Assembly (NCBI GenBank): GCA_937941715.1
Contig: CALDGX010000213.1
Span: forward strand, 1-20,704
Direction of reading: 5' to 3'
DNA from: an uncultured Chloracidobacterium sp.
Lineage (GTDB): Bacteria > Acidobacteriota > Blastocatellia > Pyrinomonadales > Pyrinomonadaceae
DNA: 20,704 nt
Positions 8,259 to 15,385 of the stretch are shown here, piece by piece. The notes under the pieces are model-generated. The model made no database searches. It worked only from the letters and a program-made list of their open reading frames with translations, and was not told where the DNA came from. The position numbers and the translations under genes are program-made. Each line of letters begins with the position of its first letter. The first letter of the stretch is position 1.

Positions 8259-8348
8259 AATTCGTATAAGTCTCCCCTATATTTTCGATGTACTGTAAAG
8301 TACGAATGTGCCGAATTCTAATCAATCAAAAGAAAAACGTGCTGAAGC

Positions 8349-8378
8349 ATCGTACGATGGGGATGAAGCAAATGTCAA
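8349..8378 (-). promoter_or_regulatory. Sigma-70-type promoter candidate for propeller gene 2
   Basis: Reading the minus strand: TTGACA (8373-8378), 18-nt spacer, TACGAT (8349-8354). Predicted leader is about 84 nt. It resembles the arrangements upstream of the two sister genes. Confidence 0.4.
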
Positions 8379-8439
8379 ACATCGCGCCGGTGGTCATTTT
8401 ATTGGATATTGACAGCATTGATCGAATCTCGGAACTTCC

Positions 8440-8479
8440 AAAAAAGCGAGGACTCGAAACCTAAGTTTCGAGCCCCCGC
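8440..8479 (-). terminator. Strong intrinsic terminator after propeller gene 3
   Basis: On the minus strand a 15-bp stem (arms 8465-8479 and 8446-8460, two G-T pairs, 4-nt loop) is followed by TTTTTT (8440-8445). It lies 25 nt past the stop codon and upstream of the promoter of paralogue 2, isolating the two genes. Confidence 0.9.
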
Positions 8480-8504
8480 CAGATTAGAGGACAAACCCTC
8501 AGTA

Positions 8505-10115
8505 TTAGTGTACGTCCCAGTTGTTGACCGGATAATCACCTGACTGGCCCCATTCGAACTGCTGAAGAGCACTGTCGCTAGACCTTCTCACAAAAAAGAA
8601 GTTCTGCAACGGGTCCGCATTAGACCTCCAAACAGCAATATCGGTCTTGCCGTCGCCATCATAGTCCCCTTGGCAAATGAAATCACCGGGAATGCCCCAC
8701 TGGTAGGTAGGCTGTGCGGTGGCACCTCCGTCGGTTTCACGAAGCCAAAAGTACTTAAATGTCCCGCCGCCAAAATTAGCATTTCGGCTAACCATGATAT
8801 CGTCCTTGCCATCGCCGTCATAGTCACCCGGCACAACGAAGTCCGAAGACAGGCCATAGCTGACGAAAACTGTTGCGCCATTGCTTGATTGGCGGATCCA
8901 ATGGTGGCCAACGCCGCCACCACCGTTTCGTTGAACAGCCGGATCTTCCTTGCCGTCACCGTCGTAGTCTAACGCATAAGCAATATCACCATCGGTTCCC
9001 CAAGGAATGAAATTTACAGTGGTCGGTGTGGCTTCGCTCGACCAGTAGAAGGTGCTCTGAGGAGAACCAGCCGTTCCGTCACGGTAAACCGCCAGATCAT
9101 CTTTGCCGTCCCCATTCCAGTCACCGCCAATGGTTGGTTCATCACCTGTCTGGCCATACAACACTACAGATACAGTGTTAGTTGAGCTCTTGAGGATCTT
9201 GAAAGCCGCGACACCAGCGGCGCCCGGAGTCCAAACCGTTAAATCGTCCTTGCCGTCTCCATCATAATCGCCACTGAGAAAGAAGTCGCTATCCGTTCCC
9301 AGTGCCGTCCTTGTGGCGGAGGTACCGTCATTATAGACCGTCCACCATCCGATCCCTGCCTGCGGGGCATCGGACGAGGCTCGCTTCTCTGCGTTCGCGA
9401 GACGATCCTTACCTGACGCATCATTAACACCCATAAATTCTGATAACGCTGGGCCATCGGCTCGAACGATCAAGAAATCGGACTTCCCATCTCCGTTTAT
9501 GTCATTCGGAGCATCAACCGGAGTGCTTGGAGCTGTGATCGTCAGGTTTGCGGCGCTGACCGAGCCAAGATCGTCCTCACCACCATCGCGAAAGCGCAGT
9601 GTCCAAGTTCCGTTCGCTGTCGGAATCCCGGCAAAGGCCGAGTTCATCACGGTCAGAGTTCCAGTCAATGGTGCGGATGTTCGATACGCTCCGATCGGAG
9701 TAGGTGTGCCCGCGATCGTCCAAAAATTGCCCGCGGCAACGTCGTTGAATGAATAGATTCCAGAAAGATCATTGCCGCTGCCGCATGCAGTCGCACTCGC
9801 GGCCCCCGTCTGCTTTGTAATGATATGGCTAGTTCCATTTGGAGCGATCAAGGTTATTTCGAGATCGCCTCGCCATGTGTGAGCGATGTTCATTTCCACA
9901 GACACAACTGTTGGGGCACCAGAAAAGCCGGTAACAGCAAAAGTGACATCGCGGGTACCACCAAAATCGCCACACGCCGTTCCGCCGACATTACCATCGG
10001 GAATATCGCCAACACCCGAACCGGGAAAGGTGGTCTGTGCCGAAACCACACCAATGCCAAGAACAGAAGTCAACAGAAACAGCAAAATTAGTCTCGCACG
10101 TTTAACTGAATTCAT
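8505..10115 (-). CDS. Secreted P-domain plus six-repeat FG-GAP/VCBS propeller protein (paralogue 3)
   Basis: A 536-residue exported protein. It has a signal peptide (LILLFLLTSVLGIGVVSAQ, about 9-27), then a P-domain that aligns with paralogue 1 from QTTFPG onward (RDVTFAVTG, ITLIAPNGTSH, GTWTLRFRDG). Six FG-GAP repeats follow, ending FEWGQSGDYPVNNWDVH. The first repeat carries an extra charged segment of about 26 residues (around GVNDASGKDRLANAEKRASS) that is absent from the sisters. The start is well supported by GGAGG 9 nt upstream of the ATG. It is the most diverged of the three in repeats 1-5, but its P-domain and last repeat are closest to paralogue 1. An extracellular or surface binding function is inferred; the partner is unknown. 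Confidence 0.92.
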   Translation of the reverse strand: MNSVKRARLILLFLLTSVLGIGVVSAQTTFPGSGVGDIPDGNVGGTACGDFGGTRDVTFAVTGFSGAPTVVSVEMNIAHTWRGDLEITLIAPNGTSHIITKQTGAASATACGSGNDLSGIYSFNDVAAGNFWTIAGTPTPIGAYRTSAPLTGTLTVMNSAFAGIPTANGTWTLRFRDGGEDDLGSVSAANLTITAPSTPVDAPNDINGDGKSDFLIVRADGPALSEFMGVNDASGKDRLANAEKRASSDAPQAGIGWWTVYNDGTSATRTALGTDSDFFLSGDYDGDGKDDLTVWTPGAAGVAAFKILKSSTNTVSVVLYGQTGDEPTIGGDWNGDGKDDLAVYRDGTAGSPQSTFYWSSEATPTTVNFIPWGTDGDIAYALDYDGDGKEDPAVQRNGGGGVGHHWIRQSSNGATVFVSYGLSSDFVVPGDYDGDGKDDIMVSRNANFGGGTFKYFWLRETDGGATAQPTYQWGIPGDFICQGDYDGDGKTDIAVWRSNADPLQNFFFVRRSSDSALQQFEWGQSGDYPVNNWDVH

Positions 10116-10474
10116 CGTCTAGATCCTCCAATATTGTCCATAATGGCCCTCTAATCTAATTTGCGGCTGAGCCCCGCACTGTATTCTACTTTACCAAATG
10201 AATCAGTGTCAATGAATTCGATGAAGATTCACTTCTGAAATCCAGATCATCGACCTTCGCGGGCCCCGCATGAGGGAACAAAGCACCGATCTACATCGAC
10301 GAATGTGCGCTACATCATCACTAACGTAAAGCCAATATCCGGATCACTGGATTTTCTCGCACCCACAAACGTTAGTGTATCGGCCCTGGACACTTCGTCA
10401 TTATTGTTTTGCCAAGATTCCACGCCGCGATATGCTAATATTTCAACCTAGGGACTTTAAGATTGGAGACCAGA
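10116..10474. other. Divergent intergenic region between propeller gene 3 and the LOG gene
   Basis: About 359 nt without a credible gene. The left part holds the propeller leader and a good minus-strand promoter (10183-10212). No clear promoter, repeat or RNA gene was found for the plus-strand operon in the remaining part. Confidence 0.55.
10183..10212 (-). promoter_or_regulatory. Sigma-70-type promoter candidate for propeller gene 3
   Basis: Reading the minus strand: TTGACA (10207-10212, perfect), 18-nt spacer, TAGAAT (10183-10188, five of six). Transcript start would be near 10176, about 60 nt before the ATG. Confidence 0.55.
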
Positions 10475-11038
10475 ATGCCTAATATTGACTTGAGACAAAA
10501 TGGACCGATTGTAACGATTTTCGGCGGATCTAAGTGCACCGAAGACTCTGAGGAGTATAAGCAGGCGAGAGAACTGGGCGCAAAACTCGCCGAGGCCGGC
10601 TACACCATTTGTACCGGCGGATATTTGGGTATCATGGAAGCTGCTTCGCGCGGGGCACGTGAAAAGGGCGGACGGGTGCTCGGGATTGTTATGAATCAGT
10701 TCAAGTCTGAACCGAACCGCTTCCTGACAGACAAGGTCGCGACCGACCATTTCTATGACCGGCTTCAAAATCTGATCATGCGATCCGCGGGCTTTGTCGC
10801 GTTTCGGGGCGGAATGGGAACCGTAACTGAGATCTCGCTGGTTTGGAACAAACTGCAAACTAAGGTCATCGGCACACGGCCGCTTGTGCTGCTTGGGGAT
10901 TGCTGGCGTCCGGTAGTCGAAGCCTGGCAATCATCTCTTGTCGTGAGCGACGCTGACGTTTCGATCCTCGATTTTGCGGAAAACGCGAGCGAAGCATTCA
11001 ACATAATCGAAAACAAGGTGAAAGGAGTAACGGTATGA
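10475..11038 (+). CDS. LOG/SLOG family protein (lysine decarboxylase-like fold)
   Basis: A 187-residue single-domain protein. It shows a Rossmann-like opening PIVTIFGGSKCTED, GGYLGIMEAASRGA (48-61) and the nucleotide-site motif GGMGTVTE (112-119), the marks of the LOG/TIGR00730 and TIGR00725 families. Characterised LOG enzymes release cytokinin-like bases from nucleoside monophosphates, and related SLOG proteins bind nucleotides. The usual PGGxGTxxE reads RGGMGTVTE here, so the precise activity is open. The ATG at 10475 is preferred, since TGGAGA lies 5 nt upstream; a TTG at 10463 overlaps that site. The next gene overlaps the stop by ATGA, showing an operon. Confidence 0.9.
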   Translation: MPNIDLRQNGPIVTIFGGSKCTEDSEEYKQARELGAKLAEAGYTICTGGYLGIMEAASRGAREKGGRVLGIVMNQFKSEPNRFLTDKVATDHFYDRLQNLIMRSAGFVAFRGGMGTVTEISLVWNKLQTKVIGTRPLVLLGDCWRPVVEAWQSSLVVSDADVSILDFAENASEAFNIIENKVKGVTV

Positions 11039-11925
11039 ATTGTCCGAAATGCACGATGGAGATTCGCGATGATGCGAAGTTTTGCGGTTCCTGCGGTTTT
11101 ACTATCCAGCAGCCAGCCATTCCGGCAAGTGAAACTGTGAGCCAGCCTCAAGCGCCGCCGCCTGCCGCCGGCAGAGCGTTCAACTTTGATACCGATGGCC
11201 GCGGACAAGGCAGGGGATACACTTGGGCGATCGAGCATCAGGGGGCTTTTGCTTTGGCGGTAGTCAGCCTCCAGGCCGGCCAATCGATCTCGGCTGAGGC
11301 CGGGGCGATGGTCTCAATGTCAGGAAACGTGGAACTGATGTCCGAGATGAAGGGCGGCGTTTTTGGAGCATTGAAGCGGGCCGTCGGAGGCGAATCCGCA
11401 TTCGTTTCGACATTTACCGCCGGAGGCGGCCCCGGCGAGGTGACACTTGCACCGGGAGCCCCGGGCGACATTGCGGGCCTCGAGATGCGCGGACAGACCT
11501 TTTGTGTTCAGTCGAGTTCGTATCTCGCGGGCGATGTATCTCTTCAGGTCGATACAAAGATGGGCGGAGCCAAGTCATTCTTCGGGGGCGAAGGGCTGTT
11601 CTTACTTCAAGTTTCGGGAACCGGATTGCTGCTCGTGTCATCTTTCGGAGCCATTCACCGTAAGACGCTTCGTCCCGGGGAACAATACGTCGTCGATACC
11701 GGACATCTCGTCGCGTGGGAAGGCCATATGCAATACAATCTCAGAAAGGCCGCAAAGAGTGGCCTCCTTCGAAGCTTTTTAAGCGGCGAAGGAATGGTTG
11801 CCGAATTCAACGGGCCTGGCGAGATACTGATCCAGACGCGCAACCTTGCTGCGTTTGCAGGACTATTGAAACCGTTCTTTCCCAGCCAGGGCGGCAGCGG
11901 CGGCGGATTCAGCTTTGGGAACTGA
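11035..11925 (+). CDS. AIM24/TIGR00266 family protein with N-terminal zinc ribbon
   Basis: A 296-residue protein. A four-cysteine zinc ribbon (Cys 3, 6, 17, 20) opens it, followed by a Pro/Ala-rich linker (about 24-45). The rest is an AIM24/TIGR00266 beta-rich domain with repeated glycine-rich strands (LQAGQSISAEAGAMVSMSG, LRPGEQYVVDTGHLVAWE, GPGEILIQTRNLAAFAG). It ends in a glycine-rich GGSGGGFSFGN tail. The family is widespread, related to mitochondrial AIM24, and has no agreed biochemical function. AAAGGAG lies 8 nt before the ATG, which overlaps the LOG stop codon, so the two are translationally coupled. It may be a scaffold or membrane-associated factor, but that is a guess. Confidence 0.92.
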   Translation: MNCPKCTMEIRDDAKFCGSCGFTIQQPAIPASETVSQPQAPPPAAGRAFNFDTDGRGQGRGYTWAIEHQGAFALAVVSLQAGQSISAEAGAMVSMSGNVELMSEMKGGVFGALKRAVGGESAFVSTFTAGGGPGEVTLAPGAPGDIAGLEMRGQTFCVQSSSYLAGDVSLQVDTKMGGAKSFFGGEGLFLLQVSGTGLLLVSSFGAIHRKTLRPGEQYVVDTGHLVAWEGHMQYNLRKAAKSGLLRSFLSGEGMVAEFNGPGEILIQTRNLAAFAGLLKPFFPSQGGSGGGFSFGN

Positions 11926-11963
11926 TCCTCAGATTCAATTTGGTGTCGTTCGCTTGAGGGCTT

Positions 11964-13763
11964 TTGGACTTGGAAGTTAACAGTACATCATTGACTCCCC
12001 GGCCAACCGAGACGACTGTTGAGCTATCGGCGACCGCCGTATCACGCGGCATTGCCGCAGGGCGGGCGGTGTGTCTTTTCGGCACAAAGCGTCAGTATTT
12101 TTTGACTCGTATCCCAAGCTCGGCCGTTGACGACGAGATCGCCAGATTTCGCGATGCGGTCACGATCGCAAAACAGCAGCTCAATACACTGATCAATGAC
12201 ACCGACTCAGCCGCGCGCAGCTCGGCGGGTATCTTTGACGCCCATCTTCTGATGCTCGAACACTCGTCGCTGACCGCCGATGTCGAGGGCTACATCGGTG
12301 AACAACTCGTCAGTGCTGAATGGGCGTTGCGCCAGATAGCCGAGGATTTTGCCGACAAACAATCGTCGATCTCGGACGCGAATCTCCGCGACCGTATAGC
12401 TGATTTTGAAGACGTTTGTGAACGAATCCTAAACGCGATCGACGGCAGCGGCAGCGAGCTTCCTTCAATTCCCGCGGACTCGGTCGTCGTGGCGTCGATC
12501 ATTCGGCCGTCAACACTGATCGAACTCAGCAGACAGCGTCCGGTCGCGATCGTGACCGAGCACGGAGGTTGGACTTCGCATTCTTTTATAATGGCCCGGG
12601 AATTGAAGATCCCCGCCGTCACCGGCGTCCGCTCGGCGCTTCGTTTGATCCGTGATGACACACCCTTATTGGTTGATGGTTTTTCAGGCAAATTGACCAT
12701 CAATCCCTCGGCGGACGCGATCGCGAGGTCTACAATGTTCGAAAATTCGGCTCCGGGTTCCGACCACGCTATTTCGTCCGACTCAACGACCGTTGATGGC
12801 CGCGAGATCGTGCTGCGCTCAAATGTCGACCGCGTTGACTTCGACCAAGCCATTTTCGCGGAGGGAACAAAAGGTATCGGCCTGCTGCGGTCCGAATATC
12901 TTTTCCCCAATATTGCCGGGGGACTTCCAACAGAAGAACTTCAGTTCGACGCCTTTGATCGGGTTGCCCGATCCGTCGGCCCCGACGGCGTCCGGATACG
13001 TACATTTGATCTGCACGTCGACCAGATCACGTATTCCGCGGGGGACCGCGAACTCAACCCCGCTCTCGGACTTCGGGCGATACGGTTGAGTTTTGCCGAC
13101 GAAAAGCGGTTCCGAGAACAGCTGCGGGCAATTCTTCGATCAAATTCCCGAGGAAACGTCAGTATTGTATTGCCTATGGTGTCAGGCGTCGCGGACATCC
13201 TCAGAGCTCGCCGGCTTATTGATGAAGAACGGCAAGTTCTTGCTGACGGTGGGATTTACCTGCCGGAACTGCCGCTTGGAGCGATGATCGAGGTGCCGGC
13301 TGCGGTATTAACCATTGACAGTATCGTCAAACATATTGATTTTGTATGCCTCGGGACGAACGACCTTGTCCAATACCTGCTTGCCGCCGACCGTGATAAC
13401 GAGGCAGTGGCCGGCAACTATCAGACACTGCATCCTTCAGTGATCCGATCGATCTCAAGTGTTATCCGGTCGGCTGATGCGGCCGGGATCAGCTCGGTCG
13501 TCTGCGGGGAAATGGCAGGGTCGCCATTCTACCTGCCGCTGCTGATCGGGCTTGGAGCACGGGAATTTAGCATGAACCCCAATTCGCTGACCGCGGTACG
13601 GACTGTCATTAACGGAATATCGTTCGACGAGGCTTCGCTTTTAGCTCGCAATGCCGCGGCTTTTGAGACGGCTGACGAGATCGAAAAGTATCTTCGCGAG
13701 TTCTACTCTGCCAACTGGCCGCATTTATACGCTTCTGGTACGGTCTCGATCGCTTCTGAGTAG
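11964..13763 (+). CDS. ptsI: Phosphoenolpyruvate-protein phosphotransferase (PTS enzyme I)
   Basis: A 599-residue enzyme I, close to the usual 570-590. It transfers phosphate from PEP to its own histidine and then to HPr in the cytosol. The phospho-histidine motif GGWTSHSFIMAR (His206) is intact. The PEP/Mg site is also present: Arg309 in GIGLLRSEYLF, Arg346, Glu443 in AMIEVPAA, Asn466-Asp467 in LGTNDLVQY, Arg477 in AADRDNE, and Cys514 in VCGEMAG. The usual GGDK segment after Arg346 reads HVDQ, a divergence of unknown effect. No ATG fits the N-terminus. TTG at 11964 or 11970 is needed; TGAGGG at 11955-11960 fits the second better. No HPr or EII gene is visible in the window. It lies 38 nt after the AIM24 gene and is probably in the same operon. 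Confidence 0.92.
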   Translation: MDLEVNSTSLTPRPTETTVELSATAVSRGIAAGRAVCLFGTKRQYFLTRIPSSAVDDEIARFRDAVTIAKQQLNTLINDTDSAARSSAGIFDAHLLMLEHSSLTADVEGYIGEQLVSAEWALRQIAEDFADKQSSISDANLRDRIADFEDVCERILNAIDGSGSELPSIPADSVVVASIIRPSTLIELSRQRPVAIVTEHGGWTSHSFIMARELKIPAVTGVRSALRLIRDDTPLLVDGFSGKLTINPSADAIARSTMFENSAPGSDHAISSDSTTVDGREIVLRSNVDRVDFDQAIFAEGTKGIGLLRSEYLFPNIAGGLPTEELQFDAFDRVARSVGPDGVRIRTFDLHVDQITYSAGDRELNPALGLRAIRLSFADEKRFREQLRAILRSNSRGNVSIVLPMVSGVADILRARRLIDEERQVLADGGIYLPELPLGAMIEVPAAVLTIDSIVKHIDFVCLGTNDLVQYLLAADRDNEAVAGNYQTLHPSVIRSISSVIRSADAAGISSVVCGEMAGSPFYLPLLIGLGAREFSMNPNSLTAVRTVINGISFDEASLLARNAAAFETADEIEKYLREFYSANWPHLYASGTVSIASE

Positions 13764-13864
13764 ATCTTCTCTCGGCTGCAATAAAAAATAGAATTAAACA
13801 CTGTTTGAACATTTATTCGGGCATAGGCCGGAACATGCCCCTTCCGGCGCCTATCTTTAGACGA

Positions 13865-14503
13865 ATGAAGTTCAGCAGGAAAATTCTGATAAGCGTGGCG
13901 ATCGGTTTGGCGGTTTCCTTCTTTCTGATGAGGGCCGTTTATTCACAGACCGTAGCGGTGAACATCGACAGCAACTCGATGGCCGGGATGAGCACGCCGA
14001 AAGCTTCTGCCTCGGCCGTTCCCGTCAACACGTCGATGCATCCGTCAATGACGTACCACATCGGGCCGTACGATCAAATAAAAATATCGCTGCTCAACGC
14101 GAACTTCGCACCGCGAATAGTGCGTGTTAACGATAGCGGATGCATAAATTATCCCTTGGCGGGAGAAAACGTCTGCCTTGCGGGACTCACGCCGACGGAG
14201 GCTGGCGACCTATTAGGCGGCCGCATCAAACTGTTCGAAAAAACGGTCATCAGAGTCGAAGTGCTTGAATTCGCGAGTCACACGATCACGATAGCCGGTT
14301 TGGTCGAACAGCCCGGCGAACAGCAGATCGCACGAGACGCTGTCCCGTTTTTCGTCGTTCGTGCCGGGCTCGTACTGAGTCCAAATGCAGCATCGGTCCG
14401 GGTCGTTCGTAACGCCTCGCAGTTGGCTGAGGATTTTCGTTTGAACGATCCAAAGCTCGCGGCGATCTTTATTTATCCCGGCGATATTGTCGAATTTTAT
14501 TGA
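13865..14503 (+). CDS. Short polysaccharide biosynthesis/export protein (Poly_export plus SLBB)
   Basis: A 212-residue exported protein. It has a signal peptide (MKFSRKILISVAIGLAVSFF, cleavage near VYSQ) and a variable linker. A Poly_export domain starts at YHIGPYDQIKISLLN (64-78), and an SLBB-like section (ITIAGLVEQPGEQQI) leads to the terminal IYPGDIVEFY. This is the Wza/KpsD-type outer-membrane secretin family for capsule or exopolysaccharide, but the protein is short and has no lipobox cysteine and no C-terminal barrel helix. It may be a periplasmic partner rather than a full channel. The ATG at 13865 is chosen because it places the signal peptide at the N-terminus; in-frame upstream starts (ATG 13835, TTG 13805) exist and no ribosome-binding site is decisive. 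No other polysaccharide gene is nearby. Confidence 0.85.
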   Translation: MKFSRKILISVAIGLAVSFFLMRAVYSQTVAVNIDSNSMAGMSTPKASASAVPVNTSMHPSMTYHIGPYDQIKISLLNANFAPRIVRVNDSGCINYPLAGENVCLAGLTPTEAGDLLGGRIKLFEKTVIRVEVLEFASHTITIAGLVEQPGEQQIARDAVPFFVVRAGLVLSPNAASVRVVRNASQLAEDFRLNDPKLAAIFIYPGDIVEFY

Positions 14504-14563
14504 TCCTAGACCACGAATATTGAATTCTTGTTAAAAGAATAGAAATGTTCAACATTTTTTGTT

Positions 14564-14569
14564 ATACTC
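14564..14569 (+). promoter_or_regulatory. -10 box candidate for rnpB
   Basis: TATACT at 14564-14569 lies in an AT-rich stretch and would start a transcript at about 14576, just before the P1 helix of RNase P RNA (14582). A convincing -35 is not seen. Confidence 0.5.
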
Positions 14570-14579
14570 CGATAGCCTT

Positions 14580-14980
14580 ATTTCGGAGCACGCCGGGCAA
14601 TCGCGGGTGCGTAAGTACACGAGGAAAGTCCGAACACCAAAGGGCAGCGAGCCGGATAACGTCCGGGCATTTGCCGACGGCAGATGATGACAAGTGCAAC
14701 AGAGAACAGACCAGCCCTCAAAAGGGGTGATGGGTGAAACGGTGAGGTAAGAGCTCACCGGCGTCGGTGGTAACATTGGCGGCCAGGTAAACTCCTCGTG
14801 GTGCAAGATCAAATAGGGAATCGCAGAATGTAAGCGGCCCGCTTACTGTCCACACCGAAAGGTGCGGCGGCGCTTCCGGGTAGATCGCTTGAGCCTGACG
14901 GTAACGTCAGGCCTAGATGAATGATTGCCATCCGCTGCAAGGCGGATACAAAATTCGGCTTACAGGCGTGCTTCGAATTA
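14580..14980 (+). ncRNA. rnpB: RNase P RNA, bacterial type A
   Basis: The catalytic RNA that trims the 5' ends of tRNA precursors. Conserved elements appear in the right order. These are GAGGAAAGTCCG (14621-14632, 5' strand of P4), a CAGAGAACAGACC-like segment after 14699, the GGTAA loop that pairs with the tRNA CCA end (14786-14790), GCAAGATCAAATAGGG (about 14803-14818), and ACAAAATTCGGCTTACA (14948-14964, 3' strand of P4). The terminal P1 helix pairs 14582-14594 with 14965-14977 (13 bp with one G-T), which sets the ends to within a few bases. No intrinsic terminator follows; the next gene starts about 50 nt on. Open frames in this stretch are artefacts. Confidence 0.96.
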
Positions 14981-15028
14981 TCAGGCACTCTCAAATCAAT
15001 TGGTCCTAAATGGAGGGATTTTGCTGCT

Positions 15029-15295
15029 ATGGCAAACCGCAAAGGAGTTTTTATAGGGGCGTATGTGCCCAATGAATTGAAGGAATCGCTTCGCCGCCGG
15101 GCGGCTGCCGAGCACCGAACACTCTCACAAGAGATCACCCGTATTTTGGTTGAGGCAGTTCACGGTAAAGGCCTGCCGGCCGGAAGCGTCGACAGACGAA
15201 ATGCTAACGCAGTACCACGCCGCCGCGCGACCGATCCGCCGATCCGCCGCAGAGCTGAAGACCTGCCTTATTTGGCCGACGACGGCAAGAAATAG
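15029..15295 (+). CDS. Small ribbon-helix-helix (Arc-like) DNA-binding protein
   Basis: An 88-residue basic protein. Residues 7-45 form an Arc/MetJ-type ribbon-helix-helix: a beta strand VFIGAYVP, helix NELKESLRRRAAAEHR, turn T-L-S, helix QEITRILVEAV. The remainder is an Arg/Pro-rich, likely disordered tail. Such proteins bind operators as dimers and often act as antitoxins, but no toxin gene adjoins it. The ATG at 15029 has GGAGGG 11 nt upstream; the open frame extends back into rnpB and that part is discarded. It lies about 50 nt after rnpB with no terminator between, so it may be cotranscribed with it. It is followed by a clear terminator. Confidence 0.85.
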   Translation: MANRKGVFIGAYVPNELKESLRRRAAAEHRTLSQEITRILVEAVHGKGLPAGSVDRRNANAVPRRRATDPPIRRRAEDLPYLADDGKK

Positions 15296-15315
15296 GATTT
15301 TGGGAATTTTTAAGG

Positions 15316-15350
15316 TGCATCGCCTGTCGATCGATGGGCGATGCATTTTT
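15316..15350 (+). terminator. Intrinsic terminator after rnpB and the RHH gene
   Basis: Stem TGCATCGCC (15316-15324) / GGCGATGCA (15337-15345), 9 bp perfect with a 12-nt loop, followed by TTTTT. It is the first terminator seen downstream of rnpB and ends 35 nt before the TPR gene. Confidence 0.9.
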
Positions 15351-15385
15351 CTGTTTATCCCGGCCGTTTGATAAGATAGAGCCTA

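Noticed and set aside
8290..8303. Palindrome GTACT-4-AGTAC upstream of propeller gene 2
   Set aside because: The arms are only 5 bp with no counterpart upstream of the sister genes, which is too weak to call an operator.
14524..14542. AT-rich hairpin ATTCTT/AAGAAT between the export gene and rnpB
   Set aside because: It is a 6-bp AT-only stem without a T-run, unlikely to terminate transcription.
14545..15138. Open frames on both strands over 14545-15138
   Set aside because: They lie across the RNase P RNA, whose conserved elements and P1 pairing explain the sequence; the plus frame from 14921 is kept only from the ATG at 15029.
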